DNA of 64,000 bases, taken from contig JADJOD010000004.1 of the NCBI GenBank assembly GCA_016713985.1, positions 348,324 through 412,323 of the forward strand. The letters are read 5' to 3'. The position numbers were made by a program, and so were the translations under genes. This document shows, piece after piece, positions 7,697-17,842 of this stretch. The notes below the pieces were generated by a model. It was not told where the DNA came from and did no database searches. It saw nothing but the letters and a program-made list of their open reading frames with translations. Position 1 is the first letter of the stretch. The number at the start of each line of letters is the position of its first letter. The stretch is from Lewinellaceae bacterium. Lineage in GTDB: Bacteria > Bacteroidota > Bacteroidia > Chitinophagales > Saprospiraceae.

Positions 7697-10012
7697 TCAG
7701 AACTTGAAATTCCAGGTAATACTGGGCAGTATCGGAAAAAGAGACACTTGTTCGGCGTAGATCCGGGTGGGCCGGTCTCCCAGCGGCGTCTCCACGGTTT
7801 CGGCGTTGATATAAATAAAGTACGGATTGCGGCGATCGGTTGCGTTATAAACGGACAAGGTCAGGTCGTTTTCGGTGTACTTGCCTTTCCACTTCCACAC
7901 GACACCCAGGTCGGCGCGCATATACGCCGGGTAGCGGTAGGTATTGCGGTCGCCGTAGATCGGCACCAGCGCCTGTGTCTGCCCGCCGGGAATATCCTGA
8001 AAACTGAACCGCCCGGAAGGCAGCCAGGCCACATAACCCGAGGTATAGACCCATGTAGCCGTGATCTGCCAGCGTTTGCTGAGGTTCCAGAGCGCGACGA
8101 TGCTCAGGTTGTGGCGGGTGTCGAAGCGGGGCAAAAATTCTTCCCCGCGGTTGATATCGGGAAAATCGCTGCGTTTCGTCCAGGCGAGTGTATACCCGAT
8201 CCAGCCCGTTAGTTTGCCTTCTTTTTTTTCGATTTCGAGTTCCAGCGGGCTGAATGCATACCCGCGCCCGATGGTCAGTTCATCTTCGAGGTTGCTGTTG
8301 CCGAATACTTCGGCGCCGTCTTTAAAGTCTAATTGATTTTGGAGCCATTTGTACCACGCTTCCCACGTAATCAGCAGGTTATCGCCGAGCAGGTAGGAGG
8401 TCCCGATCGCCACCTGGTCGCTGATTTCGGGTTTGATACCTTCCGTGCTGGGATACCAGATATCGGTCGGGAGCGAGAGGCCGCTGCTGGCCAGCAGGTG
8501 CACGTATTGGTTCATACGTGTGTAGGAGCCTTTGACGGACCATTTGTTGTTGATGGCAAAATTGGCGGCCGCGCGTGGCTCGAAGCGGGCATAAAAAGAC
8601 GGATTGTTTTGCCAGGCCGATATCCTGGCGCCGTAACTGAGTTTGAAACGGTCGGTCACCGCCCATTCGTCGTTGGCGTACAGGCCGTATTCCATGCCGT
8701 CGAAGGTTTGGCCGGCTTCAAATTTCACCTCTCCGTCGTCGCTGCCGGCTTTCAGGCGGCCGACGACGAAGTCGTGGTACGTCGCATTCGCTCCAAAACG
8801 AACGGTGTGGTTGTTGGACGGCTGGTAGTAAAAGTCCACTTTTGTATTGACGTCGTTGACATTGGAACCCAGACTGAAAGAAAAACCTTGCAAAATGTTG
8901 CGAATGCGGTAGCGGTAGTCGGAGTAGGTAAAGGTCGTGTTTGCAAATAATTTGGGGCCAAAAACGTGGTTCCAGCGGGCCGTACCGGTTGTATTGCCCC
9001 AATCGAACAGAAAATTGAAGGTTTCGTCCTTGAATTTAAATACGTCGCGGCCGAAATAACCGCTCAGGTACAGCCGGTCTTTTTCGGAAAGGGTAAAATT
9101 GACCTTGGTATTGAGGTCGTAGAAATAATAATCCGGAATGGGATTGTAGTCGGGGGTGTTTTCGTTGGATTTATTAATGCCCCGTGTGATGAGGTCGGCG
9201 TAGGTGCGGCGGCCACTCACAATAAAGGAAGACTTGTCCTTTTGAATCGGCCCTTCCAGCGTTAACCGGCTGGCAATCAGGCCCAAACCGCCGGAGCCAC
9301 TAAATTCCTGGTTGTTGCCTTCTTTCATCCGGACGTCGATCACGGAGGACAAACGGCCACCGTATTGTGCCGGAAAGCCGCCTTTGTAAACCTTGACGTC
9401 TTTCACCGCATCCGAGTTGAAGGTGCTGAAAAACCCGAACAGGTGGTTGGCGTTGTACACGACGGCCTCGTCCAGCACAATCAGGTTCTGATCGGCTCCC
9501 CCACCCCGTACAAAGATACCCGTGGTGCCTTCCGAACCGGCCGTAATGCCGGGTTTGAGCTGCAATATTTTGATGATATCCACCTCGCCGAGCAGGGCCG
9601 GAAGCAATTTGGCCTCCTTGGTGCTGATGGTGGTGACCGACATCTCGGTGCTTTTCATTTTTTCTTCCAGCGAATTGGCTTTGATCACCACCTCCTCGAT
9701 CACGTTATCCTCCGAACGAAGCGAGACGTTTAATTTGATCGGCCCGACCGGTTTTATTTTCCGGTAAGATGTCTGATAGCCGATATAACTGAATCGCAGG
9801 GAAACCGAATCGTTACCTTCCGGCAGGGTAAAAGAAAAAAAGCCGTATTCATTGCTGATATTGCCTTTGCCGAGTCCGACGGCTTCCACGGTGGCCCCGA
9901 TCAGGGTTTCTCCGTTCTGAGCGTCGCGGATGGTGCCGCTTACCGTAGCCGTATTTTGGGCGGACAGCAGCAGGGCGCAGCATAAAAAAAAGAAGGAAAG
10001 AAAGTATTTCAT
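7697..10012 (-). CDS. TonB-dependent outer-membrane receptor with N-terminal carboxypeptidase-regulatory-like domain
   Basis: The product is 771 aa. A signal peptide (MKYFLSFFFLCCALLLSAQ) is followed by a CarboxypepD_reg-like beta domain at about residues 20-105 (VSGTIRDAQNGETLIGATVE). A plug domain follows at about residues 110-240, with KPGITAGSEGTTGIFVRGGG and GFPAQYGGRLSSVIDVRMKEG. The remainder is a 22-strand barrel ending in a terminal aromatic, as usual for BAM substrates (PSITWNFKF). The protein should import a ligand across the outer membrane using the TonB-ExbBD complex. It forms an operon with the downstream DUF4249 lipoprotein. DUF4249-linked receptors are a Bacteroidota-specific class whose ligands are mostly unknown. 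Confidence 0.92.
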   Translation of the reverse strand: MKYFLSFFFLCCALLLSAQNTATVSGTIRDAQNGETLIGATVEAVGLGKGNISNEYGFFSFTLPEGNDSVSLRFSYIGYQTSYRKIKPVGPIKLNVSLRSEDNVIEEVVIKANSLEEKMKSTEMSVTTISTKEAKLLPALLGEVDIIKILQLKPGITAGSEGTTGIFVRGGGADQNLIVLDEAVVYNANHLFGFFSTFNSDAVKDVKVYKGGFPAQYGGRLSSVIDVRMKEGNNQEFSGSGGLGLIASRLTLEGPIQKDKSSFIVSGRRTYADLITRGINKSNENTPDYNPIPDYYFYDLNTKVNFTLSEKDRLYLSGYFGRDVFKFKDETFNFLFDWGNTTGTARWNHVFGPKLFANTTFTYSDYRYRIRNILQGFSFSLGSNVNDVNTKVDFYYQPSNNHTVRFGANATYHDFVVGRLKAGSDDGEVKFEAGQTFDGMEYGLYANDEWAVTDRFKLSYGARISAWQNNPSFYARFEPRAAANFAINNKWSVKGSYTRMNQYVHLLASSGLSLPTDIWYPSTEGIKPEISDQVAIGTSYLLGDNLLITWEAWYKWLQNQLDFKDGAEVFGNSNLEDELTIGRGYAFSPLELEIEKKEGKLTGWIGYTLAWTKRSDFPDINRGEEFLPRFDTRHNLSIVALWNLSKRWQITATWVYTSGYVAWLPSGRFSFQDIPGGQTQALVPIYGDRNTYRYPAYMRADLGVVWKWKGKYTENDLTLSVYNATDRRNPYFIYINAETVETPLGDRPTRIYAEQVSLFPILPSITWNFKF

Positions 10013-10306
10013 GTGTTGTTTTTGTTCGGATGCTTTATGGCCTCAAAACAGGCTTAAAAAAATTTTGTTCCGCAAACCTCTCTTAATTAACATGTATAAG
10101 AAACAAGATTCGACAAACGGGTTGCCTCGCTCGATTTTTTAAATAAAAACTTAACTGTTCAATGTATCCGATTCTTGGCTTTTGTTTGGTAAAAGCATAA
10201 ACGAAGTCAGGAAAACCAAATTTTTGAGAAGTGGGGTTTTTCAACGATTGGTTGGAATTCGTCAACGTATGGGTGAGGCGAACCGGTGCCAATTGCTGTG
10301 GGAGGA
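10013..10306. other. Non-coding upstream region of the TonB receptor
   Basis: I see no gene here. The 294 bp are AT-rich near the receptor start and contain no clear TAnnTTTG element in the right orientation. The stretch ends where the GTAG-bracketed repeat begins. Confidence 0.5.
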
Positions 10307-10405
10307 GTAGCGATGAGGTGACATCTTCGACGCAGGAGAAGGTGTCATCTCGTCGCAGGAGAAGGTGTCATCTCGTCGCAGGAGAAGGTGTCATCTCGTC
10401 GCTAC
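10307..10405. repeat. GTAG...CTAC-bracketed repeat element F (23-bp tandem units)
   Basis: The element opens with GTAGCGATGAGGTGACATC and closes with the near inverted copy GGTGTCATCTCGTCGCTAC. In between, the unit GCAGGAGAAGGTGTCATCTC is repeated about three times at 23-bp spacing. The outward GTAG/CTAC feet match the layout of arrays A-D, although the core is different. Nearby, GTGGGAGGAGTAGCGA (starting about 10,299) and GTGGGAGGAGTAACGA (about 10,510) form a direct repeat that encloses the element and further degenerate copies (GAGATGTCACC, GGATGACACC). Confidence 0.7.
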
Positions 10406-10555
10406 TGCGTCGTTCCGAGATGTCACCCGCTCGTTCCTCCCGGATGACACCTCTTCACTTTCCAAAGCCGAAGCCCTCCGCCAGGCCATGCCTTGGTGCG
10501 AGGTGGTGTGGGAGGAGTAACGAACCGAGGCGCGCACACAAAAAGTTGCTGATAA

Positions 10556-12118
10556 TCAGTAACTCACCGCCCGATACGGCAAAGTATCGGCCATCCGGTA
10601 ATATCTTGCCGGCAAGTCGCGGAAAGCGCGGGGCGGGATCATCAAAAAAGTGACCATCGAGTCGCGTGGCAAGGCAGCCGCGACACTATCCGGATTTTCA
10701 GCGATGGCAATGACCCGCAGCGAATCGGGTGATTCGAGCGCGGATAACTGTAAGGTTTCAAATGGCAAACCCCAGTACATGAGCAGTTTTTTCCGGTCGG
10801 CTTGGCTTTCGCCGATAACGAGTTTGCGATTTTCAGAGACTGCTGTTTGGACCATCAAGTTGCGCACATAAGCCAGCCGGGCGGTGTAGGCATGGTGGGT
10901 GTTCCAGATACCGGCAAGCCTGAATACCAGAAGGATCAGCAGCGTCGCCGCCACAGTAGCACGAACTTCAGTTCGTGGAGTAAAAACACGAATTGAAGTC
11001 CGGGGAGTAAAAACACGAATTGAAGTCCGTGGAGTAAAAACACGAACTGAAGTCCGGGGAGTAAAAACTGAAGTCCGGGGAGTAAAAACACGAACTGAAG
11101 TTCGTGCTACGTCCAGGACCAACGGCACGATCAAAAACACCGCCAGCGCCTGGTAGTGGCTTTCCTGAATATACCAGCGGTCGTCGTTTAAAAAACGCTG
11201 CATAATAAGCAGGATGTAAAATACAGGAGCGCAGAAAACAAGTGCCGCTGGCCAATACTCCTTTTTCCACAGATAAAAACCAGTCACCAGTCCCCATAAA
11301 GGCAAGAAAAACAGGAAGTTATCATCCAGGTGGTTTAAAAAATCGCGCAAACTCTGCGATTGCAGCAATCGCCCGACGGAAAAATGAAACTCGCGTACGT
11401 ACTGACCGGTCATGCCCCGGTCGTAAAAGTTCGGCTGGCGGAAAATGTATTTGGAGCAAAAGATGAGGGCGAACAAAACGGCGGCAAATACGAGGGATTT
11501 TTTGGTCATTTTACCCGCCGTAGCCGAAGGTGAAGGAGGGTCCACGAACCAAAACCAGCACCACATAAACCCCAGCGGAAAAAAAACGAGCGGGTGGTAA
11601 TAAATAACCGTGGCTGCCAGCGCCACACTGATCACCCAATCCCGAAGTTTAAAATTGGCCCAGTCCCCCTTGCGCAGCCACCAACTCCACATCACAAACA
11701 GGAGTGAAACCGCCTGCAGCAATTCGTTTTGCATCCAGTAAAAGCAATCGCCGACCAATAATACATTGAACAAAAGAATGGCCAGCGCGGCTTTTTTATC
11801 CTTAAACCCGTGCAGGCAAATACTGAATAACGCCCAGTGGAACAATACGATAGATAAGGAATACAGGATGAGTACCCACTGGAGTGAAGCCCCGGCCCAT
11901 ACCGCTGCCAGGGGCAACAACTGCACCGCTGCCGCGCCGTAACGTTCCACCATAATGGCCGGTTCGCCCGTGGCAATAAACAGGTAACTTTGAAACGCCG
12001 CATCGAGTATAAGGGTACGTTCCTGCCAGAACCAGATCGCCATCACGGACAGCGCGGCAAAAGTCGCGTGCCCGATAATTTGAGTATATAATGTGTGCCG
12101 GGTTATTTTTGCGTTCAC
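10556..12118 (-). CDS. Polytopic membrane protein (glycosyltransferase-39-like topology) with an in-frame REP insertion
   Basis: The product is about 520 aa with roughly ten transmembrane helices, then a soluble C-terminal part (about residues 420-520). Topology and the acidic loop early in the sequence (RTLILDAAFQ) suggest a family related to dolichol-phosphate-mannose or GT39-type transferases, but no decisive motif is seen, so function is open. Two starts are possible: an ATG at 12151, and a GTG at 12118 (VNAKITRHTLYTQIIGHATF), which I prefer because it leaves room for a promoter between this gene and the divergent prmA. Between two hydrophobic helices, bases 10956-11110 are a REP array read in frame as repeats of RTSVRVFTP. 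The insertion leaves the frame open and lies in a loop, so the protein could still fold. Confidence 0.72.
   Translation of the reverse strand: MNAKITRHTLYTQIIGHATFAALSVMAIWFWQERTLILDAAFQSYLFIATGEPAIMVERYGAAAVQLLPLAAVWAGASLQWVLILYSLSIVLFHWALFSICLHGFKDKKAALAILLFNVLLVGDCFYWMQNELLQAVSLLFVMWSWWLRKGDWANFKLRDWVISVALAATVIYYHPLVFFPLGFMWCWFWFVDPPSPSATAGKMTKKSLVFAAVLFALIFCSKYIFRQPNFYDRGMTGQYVREFHFSVGRLLQSQSLRDFLNHLDDNFLFFLPLWGLVTGFYLWKKEYWPAALVFCAPVFYILLIMQRFLNDDRWYIQESHYQALAVFLIVPLVLDVARTSVRVFTPRTSVFTPRTSVRVFTPRTSIRVFTPRTSIRVFTPRTEVRATVAATLLILLVFRLAGIWNTHHAYTARLAYVRNLMVQTAVSENRKLVIGESQADRKKLLMYWGLPFETLQLSALESPDSLRVIAIAENPDSVAAALPRDSMVTFLMIPPRAFRDLPARYYRMADTLPYRAVSY
10956..11110. repeat. REP-like array B inside the coding region of the membrane protein
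   Basis: The array begins with a canonical GTAG-footed palindrome (GTAGCACGAACTTCAGTTCG..., 10956-10977) and ends with an inverted copy closing in CTAC (11089-11110). Between them are about five degenerate copies of CACGAAYTGAAGTCCG separated by GGGAGTAAAAA, at about 27 bp. On the coding strand it reads as tandem RTSxRVFTP units ending RTEVRAT. It is the same family as arrays A, C and D. Confidence 0.85.
12079..12111 (+). promoter_or_regulatory. Bacteroidota-type promoter for prmA
   Basis: A -33 TTTG (12079-12082) and a -7 TATTTTTG (12104-12111) are separated by 21 bp, close to the family spacing of about 19-20 bp. It lies 70 bp upstream of the prmA start and inside the 5' end of the longer version of the divergent membrane protein gene, supporting the shorter GTG start of that gene. 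Confidence 0.5.
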
Positions 12119-12181
12119 CTTTGCGAATTTTACGGCCAAAAGTAACGCCATTCACTCTCACCTCTCTCACCCTCTCACTCC

Positions 12182-13006
12182 TTGGACTACTGGAAATACC
12201 ATCTCCGCGCCAACCCCGAAACCGCAGATATACTCGTCGCCTATCTCGCCGACAGCCCTTTCGACACGTTTGAAGCAACGGATGAGGGAATAAATGCCTA
12301 TGCACCCGCCACCTCCGCGCAGGAGGAAATTGGCGCACAACTCGACCTGCTTCGGCAACAATTCAATTTTTCCTGGGAAAAAACGCTGCTTCCCGCCCAA
12401 AACTGGAATGAAATCTGGGAAAGCAACTTCCCGCCGGTGATCGTCGGCGACTTTTGCGCCGTACGCGCCGATTTTCACGACCCGTTGCCGGGGGTGAAAC
12501 ACGAACTGCTCATCAACCCGAAAATGGCTTTTGGAACCGGGCACCACGAAACCACCTGGCAGTGCATCGCCGCCATGGAACATTTGCCGCTGGCCGGCGC
12601 AAAGGTGCTGGACTACGGGTGTGGCACGGGAGTGTTGGCCATTTTAGCCTCCAAACTCGGCGCTGCGGAAGTGGAAGCCGTCGATATCGAGGAAGAATCG
12701 TACCGAAATACCTCGGAAAACAGCGCCGCCAACGGCGTTTCCAACGTAACCGCCCGATGCGGCACGCTCAACGCCGTACAGGGGTACGGTTTCGACGGCA
12801 TCTTAGCCAATATTAACCGCAACGTGATCCTCGATTCGATACCCACACTCGAAGGCCTGCTCAAACCCGGCGCCTGGCTGCTCGTTTCGGGTATTCTGCT
12901 GAATGACGAACAGGTGGTGACGGATGCGGCCGTAAAGGCGGGTTTTGAAAAAACGAGCAGAACCGAGCGCGGCAACTGGCTTTGTATCCGGTATCAAAAA
13001 GGCTGA
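12182..13006 (+). CDS. prmA: Ribosomal protein L11 methyltransferase PrmA
   Basis: The product is 274 aa. PrmA trimethylates lysines and the N-terminus of ribosomal protein L11 in the cytoplasm using SAM. The family motifs are clear: PKMAFGTGHHETTWQCIAAM, the SAM-binding VLDYGCGTGVLAILASKLGA, then EAVDIEE, and the NPPY-like motif replaced by ILANINRNVILDSIPTL, as is typical for PrmA. The N-terminal domain (residues 1-110) binds the substrate. The start is read as TTG at 12182 (MDYWKYHLRANPETADILVA), because no ATG occurs upstream in frame and family members begin with a similar short M-x-Y segment. The gene is divergent from the membrane protein at 10556. Confidence 0.92.
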   Translation: MDYWKYHLRANPETADILVAYLADSPFDTFEATDEGINAYAPATSAQEEIGAQLDLLRQQFNFSWEKTLLPAQNWNEIWESNFPPVIVGDFCAVRADFHDPLPGVKHELLINPKMAFGTGHHETTWQCIAAMEHLPLAGAKVLDYGCGTGVLAILASKLGAAEVEAVDIEEESYRNTSENSAANGVSNVTARCGTLNAVQGYGFDGILANINRNVILDSIPTLEGLLKPGAWLLVSGILLNDEQVVTDAAVKAGFEKTSRTERGNWLCIRYQKG

Positions 13007-13193
13007 ACCTTCCTGTTGGCCCGCTTGTACCATTTCCCGACTTTTGGCGTTAAAAAGGAAGCGACGCGCGTAACCCGGCAGGTTTAGTGCGTTTGTAAAC
13101 CGTCGCCGGCCGGCCTGCGACGCCCGATTGATACAACTGCCGCCATTTTATTCCGATAACGCTTTGAATAAGAATCATTTAACGGTTTCAACG

Positions 13194-16100
13194 ATGAATC
13201 GTAATTATTACTCCGCTTTCTTCCGCACCCTGCTTTTCCTGTTGGTATTCTTCGGACTCCAACTGCCCGCCGCCTTGTTTGCACAAGCGCCCGGACTGGC
13301 CAAATTTCCCGACAACCCCAATGAATTTGTGGACAAACTCGGTGAATTTATGACCGCTTCCAAACGCCCCGACATGGAGGAGGCCTTTTCCGTTTTTAAG
13401 AAAAAATACAAATCAGGGCAGTTCAGCGAGTCGGACGTCAAACGGGTAGTACTTGTGTCCAATCTGCTGGCCGACCAAAAACTCTCGCCCTACCCCTACT
13501 TCAAGGACTATATCAACGCCGTGTCCGCCGCCAAAAGTGACCCGGACACCTCACTGTTTAGCCGCTGGCACGGACTGGCCGAACAATCGATCGGAAGTAT
13601 TGAAAAAGGCCGTACCAAACCCATCCGCCAGTTTCTCGAATTTTCCGTGGATTTTCTGGAGCATCGGTCCCTGAAAACCGGTGAAGGCGGCTCCGTGACC
13701 TGGAAAATCAAAGGTGGCAAATTTCATTTTGAATACGCCGGCACCCAGCCGCAACTGCGTTGTGAGGATATCAGCCTGATCGGCGTGCGCAAACAGGATT
13801 CCATCGCCGTCACCAAAACCTCGGGGGTTTATTTGCCGTACGACAACCTCTGGCGGGGGCAGGGAGGAAAGGTTACCTGGGGCGAAACGGGCCTCGATTC
13901 AACCGTTTACGCCGAATTGACCAACTACAAGGTGGAGGCCGTCAAACCGCTTTTTCAGTGTGATACGGCCTATCTCATCTATCCGCTTTATTTCCCCGGG
14001 AAAAAAATAGTCGGGAAATTAGAGCACAATATCGTGGTGGACAACAAAGGTTCGTCGCAATACCCGCGTTTTGAATCTTTTGATAAAAAACTGAAAATCA
14101 CCAAGATCGGTGAAGGTATCGAATACCTCGGCGGGTTCCGCCTGTCCGGAAGTTCGTTATACGGTTACGGTTCGGGCAACGAACCCGCCCAGGTAACCGT
14201 GTATAACAAAAAACGCCAGCGTTCCTTCTACGGCACCGGGCCCTTGTTTATCATCAAACGCGAGCAGAATATCGTGGCGGAAGGGGTAAATGCCAAGTTA
14301 TTTATGGATCAGGACAGCTTGTTCCACCCCGCCGCCGATTTCCGCCTCGACATCCCCAACCAGATCATCAGCCTCACGCGGGGCGACAAGGGTTCGGAAC
14401 GGAACCCCTTCTTTTCGTCGTTTTACAACATGAACCTCAATACCGACCGGATCGCCTGGCACCTAAACCAGGACTCTCTGGAGATCGGCGCCCGCGCTGG
14501 AACGGCCAAGGGGGTGGAGCAAAAAGTAGCGTTTGAAAGCAGCAACCACTTCGACATGGCGGTGTACAACCGCATGCAACACATCGCCAGCCAAAACCCG
14601 ATTTCCACCCTGTACGTCACCTGGCTGGAAAGCGACCAGGACAAGGAGGACAACGGCCGGATTGTGACCGACAACACGTTTGCACAACGCATGAACCCCA
14701 AATTCGACTATTCCAGTATTCAAACGCTGCTGGCCGAAATGGTGCGCGACGGGTTTATCAACTATTATTTCGATCGCCACGAGATCGAGTTGCGCGATAA
14801 ACTGATCCACTATGCCCTCGCCAGCCAGGGGAAACGCGACTTTGACGCCATCAATATCGAATCCACCAGTTCGACGGCCAACGCCCAACTCAATCTCAAG
14901 ACCAAGGAAACGGAGGTCCACGACGTAAAAAAGATTGAACTCAGCAGCCGGCAAAAAGTGGCGATCGTGCCGTCCAGCAATGAATTCACCCTGCTCAAAA
15001 ACCGCGATATGCGGCTGGGTGGCCGCCTGTTTGCCGGCCTGGTGTTGTTTGAAGGCAAGGACATGTTGTTCAACTACGAAAAATTCCAGATCGGCTTCGA
15101 TTCCGTGCGGCACATGGATTTTTATTTGCCGACCGGCGAATTGGACAAAAACGGGCAACCCATCGCCAATGCCATGAACTCAACGGTGGAACTTGTGTCC
15201 GGCGTGCTGCTGGTGGATGCCCCCAACAACAAATCGGGCAAGGAAGACCTGGCCATGTTCCCCTCGCTTCAGGCCAAAAAACCTTCGTTTGTTTTTTACG
15301 ACCGGCCCGAAACCCAACGCGGCGTGTACAAGCGCGACTCCTTTTATTTTAAACTGGACCCCTTCTCTTTCAACGGTTTGGACAGTTACACCAAAGAGCA
15401 ACTCAAGTTCCGGGGAGAGATGTTCCCCGCCACCATTTTTCCTCCGTTTAAAGAAACCATCGTCGTTCGGGAAGAAGACAAATCTTTTGGTTTTGTGCAC
15501 AGAACACCTCCCGCAGGCTACCCGACTTATTCCAAAAAAGGCAATTATACGGGTGAACTCGACCTCAGCAACAAGGGTTTTCTTGGAAAAGGAAAACTCG
15601 AATACCTCACGGCCGATATCGAATCGGAGGATTTGATTTTCCGGCCCAAACAGACGACCGGAACGGCAAAAAAATTCTTCATGGAAGAAGACCGGACCGG
15701 CGCCGTAAAAGTGCCGCAGGCAAAAGGTGAAAACGTGTCGGTGAACTGGCTCCCGTTCAAAGATTCCATGTATGTGGAAAGTAAGGCCAAAGACTTCGAA
15801 TTGTTCAAAGCCTCCGGCTACTCGCACAAAGGCACCCTGATCCTTACACCTTCGGGTTTGAAAGGCCGGGGTGTATTCGAATGGGGCGAAGGCAAACTGA
15901 CTTCCAAACTCATTTCCTACGGCCCTTTCCAGGCCAGTGCCGATACCGCCGACCTCGAAATCAAATCATTAGACGGCAAAGGTATCGCCTTCGACTCGCG
16001 CAACATCGACGGCGAACTCGACTTCGACGCCCAAAAAGCGCAGTTTAAAGCCAACTCGGAAAGCGCAAACACCACCCTGCCACTCGACCAATACCGCACT

Positions 16101-17747
16101 TCCATGAACGAATTCAACTGGAATATGCGGAAAAAAACCATCGAATTCCAGTCCGACCCGAACAAACCGGGCAACTTCGTATCCATCGACCCCGACCAGG
16201 ATACCTTGTCGTTCAACGGTAAAACCGCTTTTTACGACATGAATACCAACTACCTGAATATCGGGGGGGTAAAAGTGATCAAGTCTGCCGACGCCTATGT
16301 TTATCCCGACACGGCCGACATCATCATCGAGCCGGGTGGTAAGATGAAACAATTGGCCAATGCCCGCATCGTGGCCGACACCGTCAATAAGTACCACACC
16401 ATCAACCGGGCCACGGTCGACATCCTCGGCAAAAAGCTGTATAAAGCCACCGGTTTTTACGAATACAACATCTTCGGCTACAACCAGGAAGTGTTTTTTA
16501 ACAACATCGTGGGTGAACGGCGCGGCGGCGGCACCATGTCCACCAAAAACGTACTGACCTCCGCAAGTGGCGACATCACGCCGGAAGACAGTTTTCACAT
16601 GGATGTGCGCACCCTCTTTAAAGGAAAAATTATCCTGAAAGCCAACCAGCGCAACCTGCGTTTTGAAGGTTACGCCAAAATAGAAGCCGATAAACTGCCG
16701 AACAGACACTGGTTCAGCATTTATTCCGAGGTGGACCGCACCGACCCGATCATCCGGATCGCCAACGCCAAAAACGAAGAAGGCGACCCGCTTGTCACGG
16801 GGTTTTACCTGTCCCGCGAAGTTGGCGAGATGTATCCGCGGATCCTGTTGCCCGCTTATGCACGTGTCGACCGCGCGATCCTGAACTGCACCGGCGTGTT
16901 TAAATACGACGCAAAAAGCGACCGGTTTACCTACGGCGACTCCGCCAAAGTGGCGGGCGTCACCCTGCGGGGGCCCAAGATGACGTTCGACAACCGCGTC
17001 GGCACCATTCAGGGGGAAGGATCGTTCAATATCGGGTCGGGCCTGAAATACATGAAGGTAACGGCGGCAGGCCGGATCAAATCGGACTACAACAAACCCG
17101 ACTCGGTGTTCCATACCGTCACGGCCGAACTGATGACCGGAATCGAATTCACCATCCCCAAGGTATTGCTCGAAATGATGGTCAATGACATCAAAGCATC
17201 CAGTTTCGATGCCCAGCCGGCCATGTACAACACCAACCCGGGTTTTTTACCAACCCGCGGTGAGCGAGTTCGTCAGTGATGAAAAGACCGGCAGGAGGCG
17301 ATGATCAACCTGCAAAACAACCTGTTTCCCTGCCGAAAAGGACAACAAATACACCATTTTGCTCGGCAGGCATCCCGTCATCTGGAACGACGAATATCAG
17401 TCCTTCCTCAGCCTGGAGGACAAAACCCGGTAATCGCCCTCAACGGCGAACTGTTCGGCAAAATGCTGACCGTTTATGTAGAATACAAAATGCCGGGCAA
17501 TGAAGACGACCGTTTTTATATCTATATCAAACCCTCGGCAGACCTGTGGTACTTCTTCGGCTACCAGTCCGGCGCCATGAACGTGGTATCGGGCAGCACC
17601 CGGTTCAACGACGCGCTGGTTGGACTGAAATCAAAAGAAACCCAGATCAAAATGCCCGACGGTGAGACGTACGAGATCGTTCCGGCCAATCCTTCGCTGG
17701 CCGATGCGTTTGTCAACCGCGTGAAGGCGGGGCGGAAGAAGGAGTAG
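13194..17747 (+). CDS. Very large exported protein of unknown function (about 1517 aa; 3' end frameshifted in this sequence)
   Basis: The start ATG at 13194 gives a good signal peptide (MNRNYYSAFFRTLLFLLVFF...ALFAQ). An open frame of 1361 codons runs to 17279, and the protein then continues in frames 1, 0, 2, 1 and 0 up to the stop at 17747. Five one-base indels explain this: an extra T in the T6 run at 17243-17248, and missing bases near 17290-17297, 17323-17332, 17336-17341 and 17421-17430. The repaired C-terminus reads ...GRHPVIWNDEYQSFLSLEDK...FYIYIKPSADLWYFFGYQSG.... The mature protein is beta-rich with repeated sheet-like turns (for example GYSHKGTLILTPSGLKGRGV and NTNYLNIGGVKVIKSADAYV), reminiscent of a beta-solenoid or OstA-like long periplasmic protein. 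There is no T9SS sorting domain and no enzyme motif. I do not recognise the family. Confidence 0.75.
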
Positions 17748-17774
17748 GCATTTAAATAACAGGCGGCTTTGTGT

Positions 17775-17821
17775 GCATTTTACAAAAACTACTATTCTTT
17801 TGCCGGAGAACTGTAAAATGC
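17775..17821. promoter_or_regulatory. Perfect 10-bp inverted repeat before the oxidoreductase cluster
   Basis: GCATTTTACA (17775-17784) and TGTAAAATGC (17812-17821) are exact reverse complements, 27 bp apart, 21 bp before the start codon at 17843. The loop holds TACTATTCTTTTGCC, weakly like a -7 element. The pair could be an operator or a 5'-UTR stem. Confidence 0.4.
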
Positions 17822-17842
17822 AGTCGCAAAACTGTAAACAAC

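Noticed and set aside
15969..17114. 381-aa minus-strand reading frame
   Set aside because: Antisense to the clear exported protein on the plus strand; no signal peptide, no motif.
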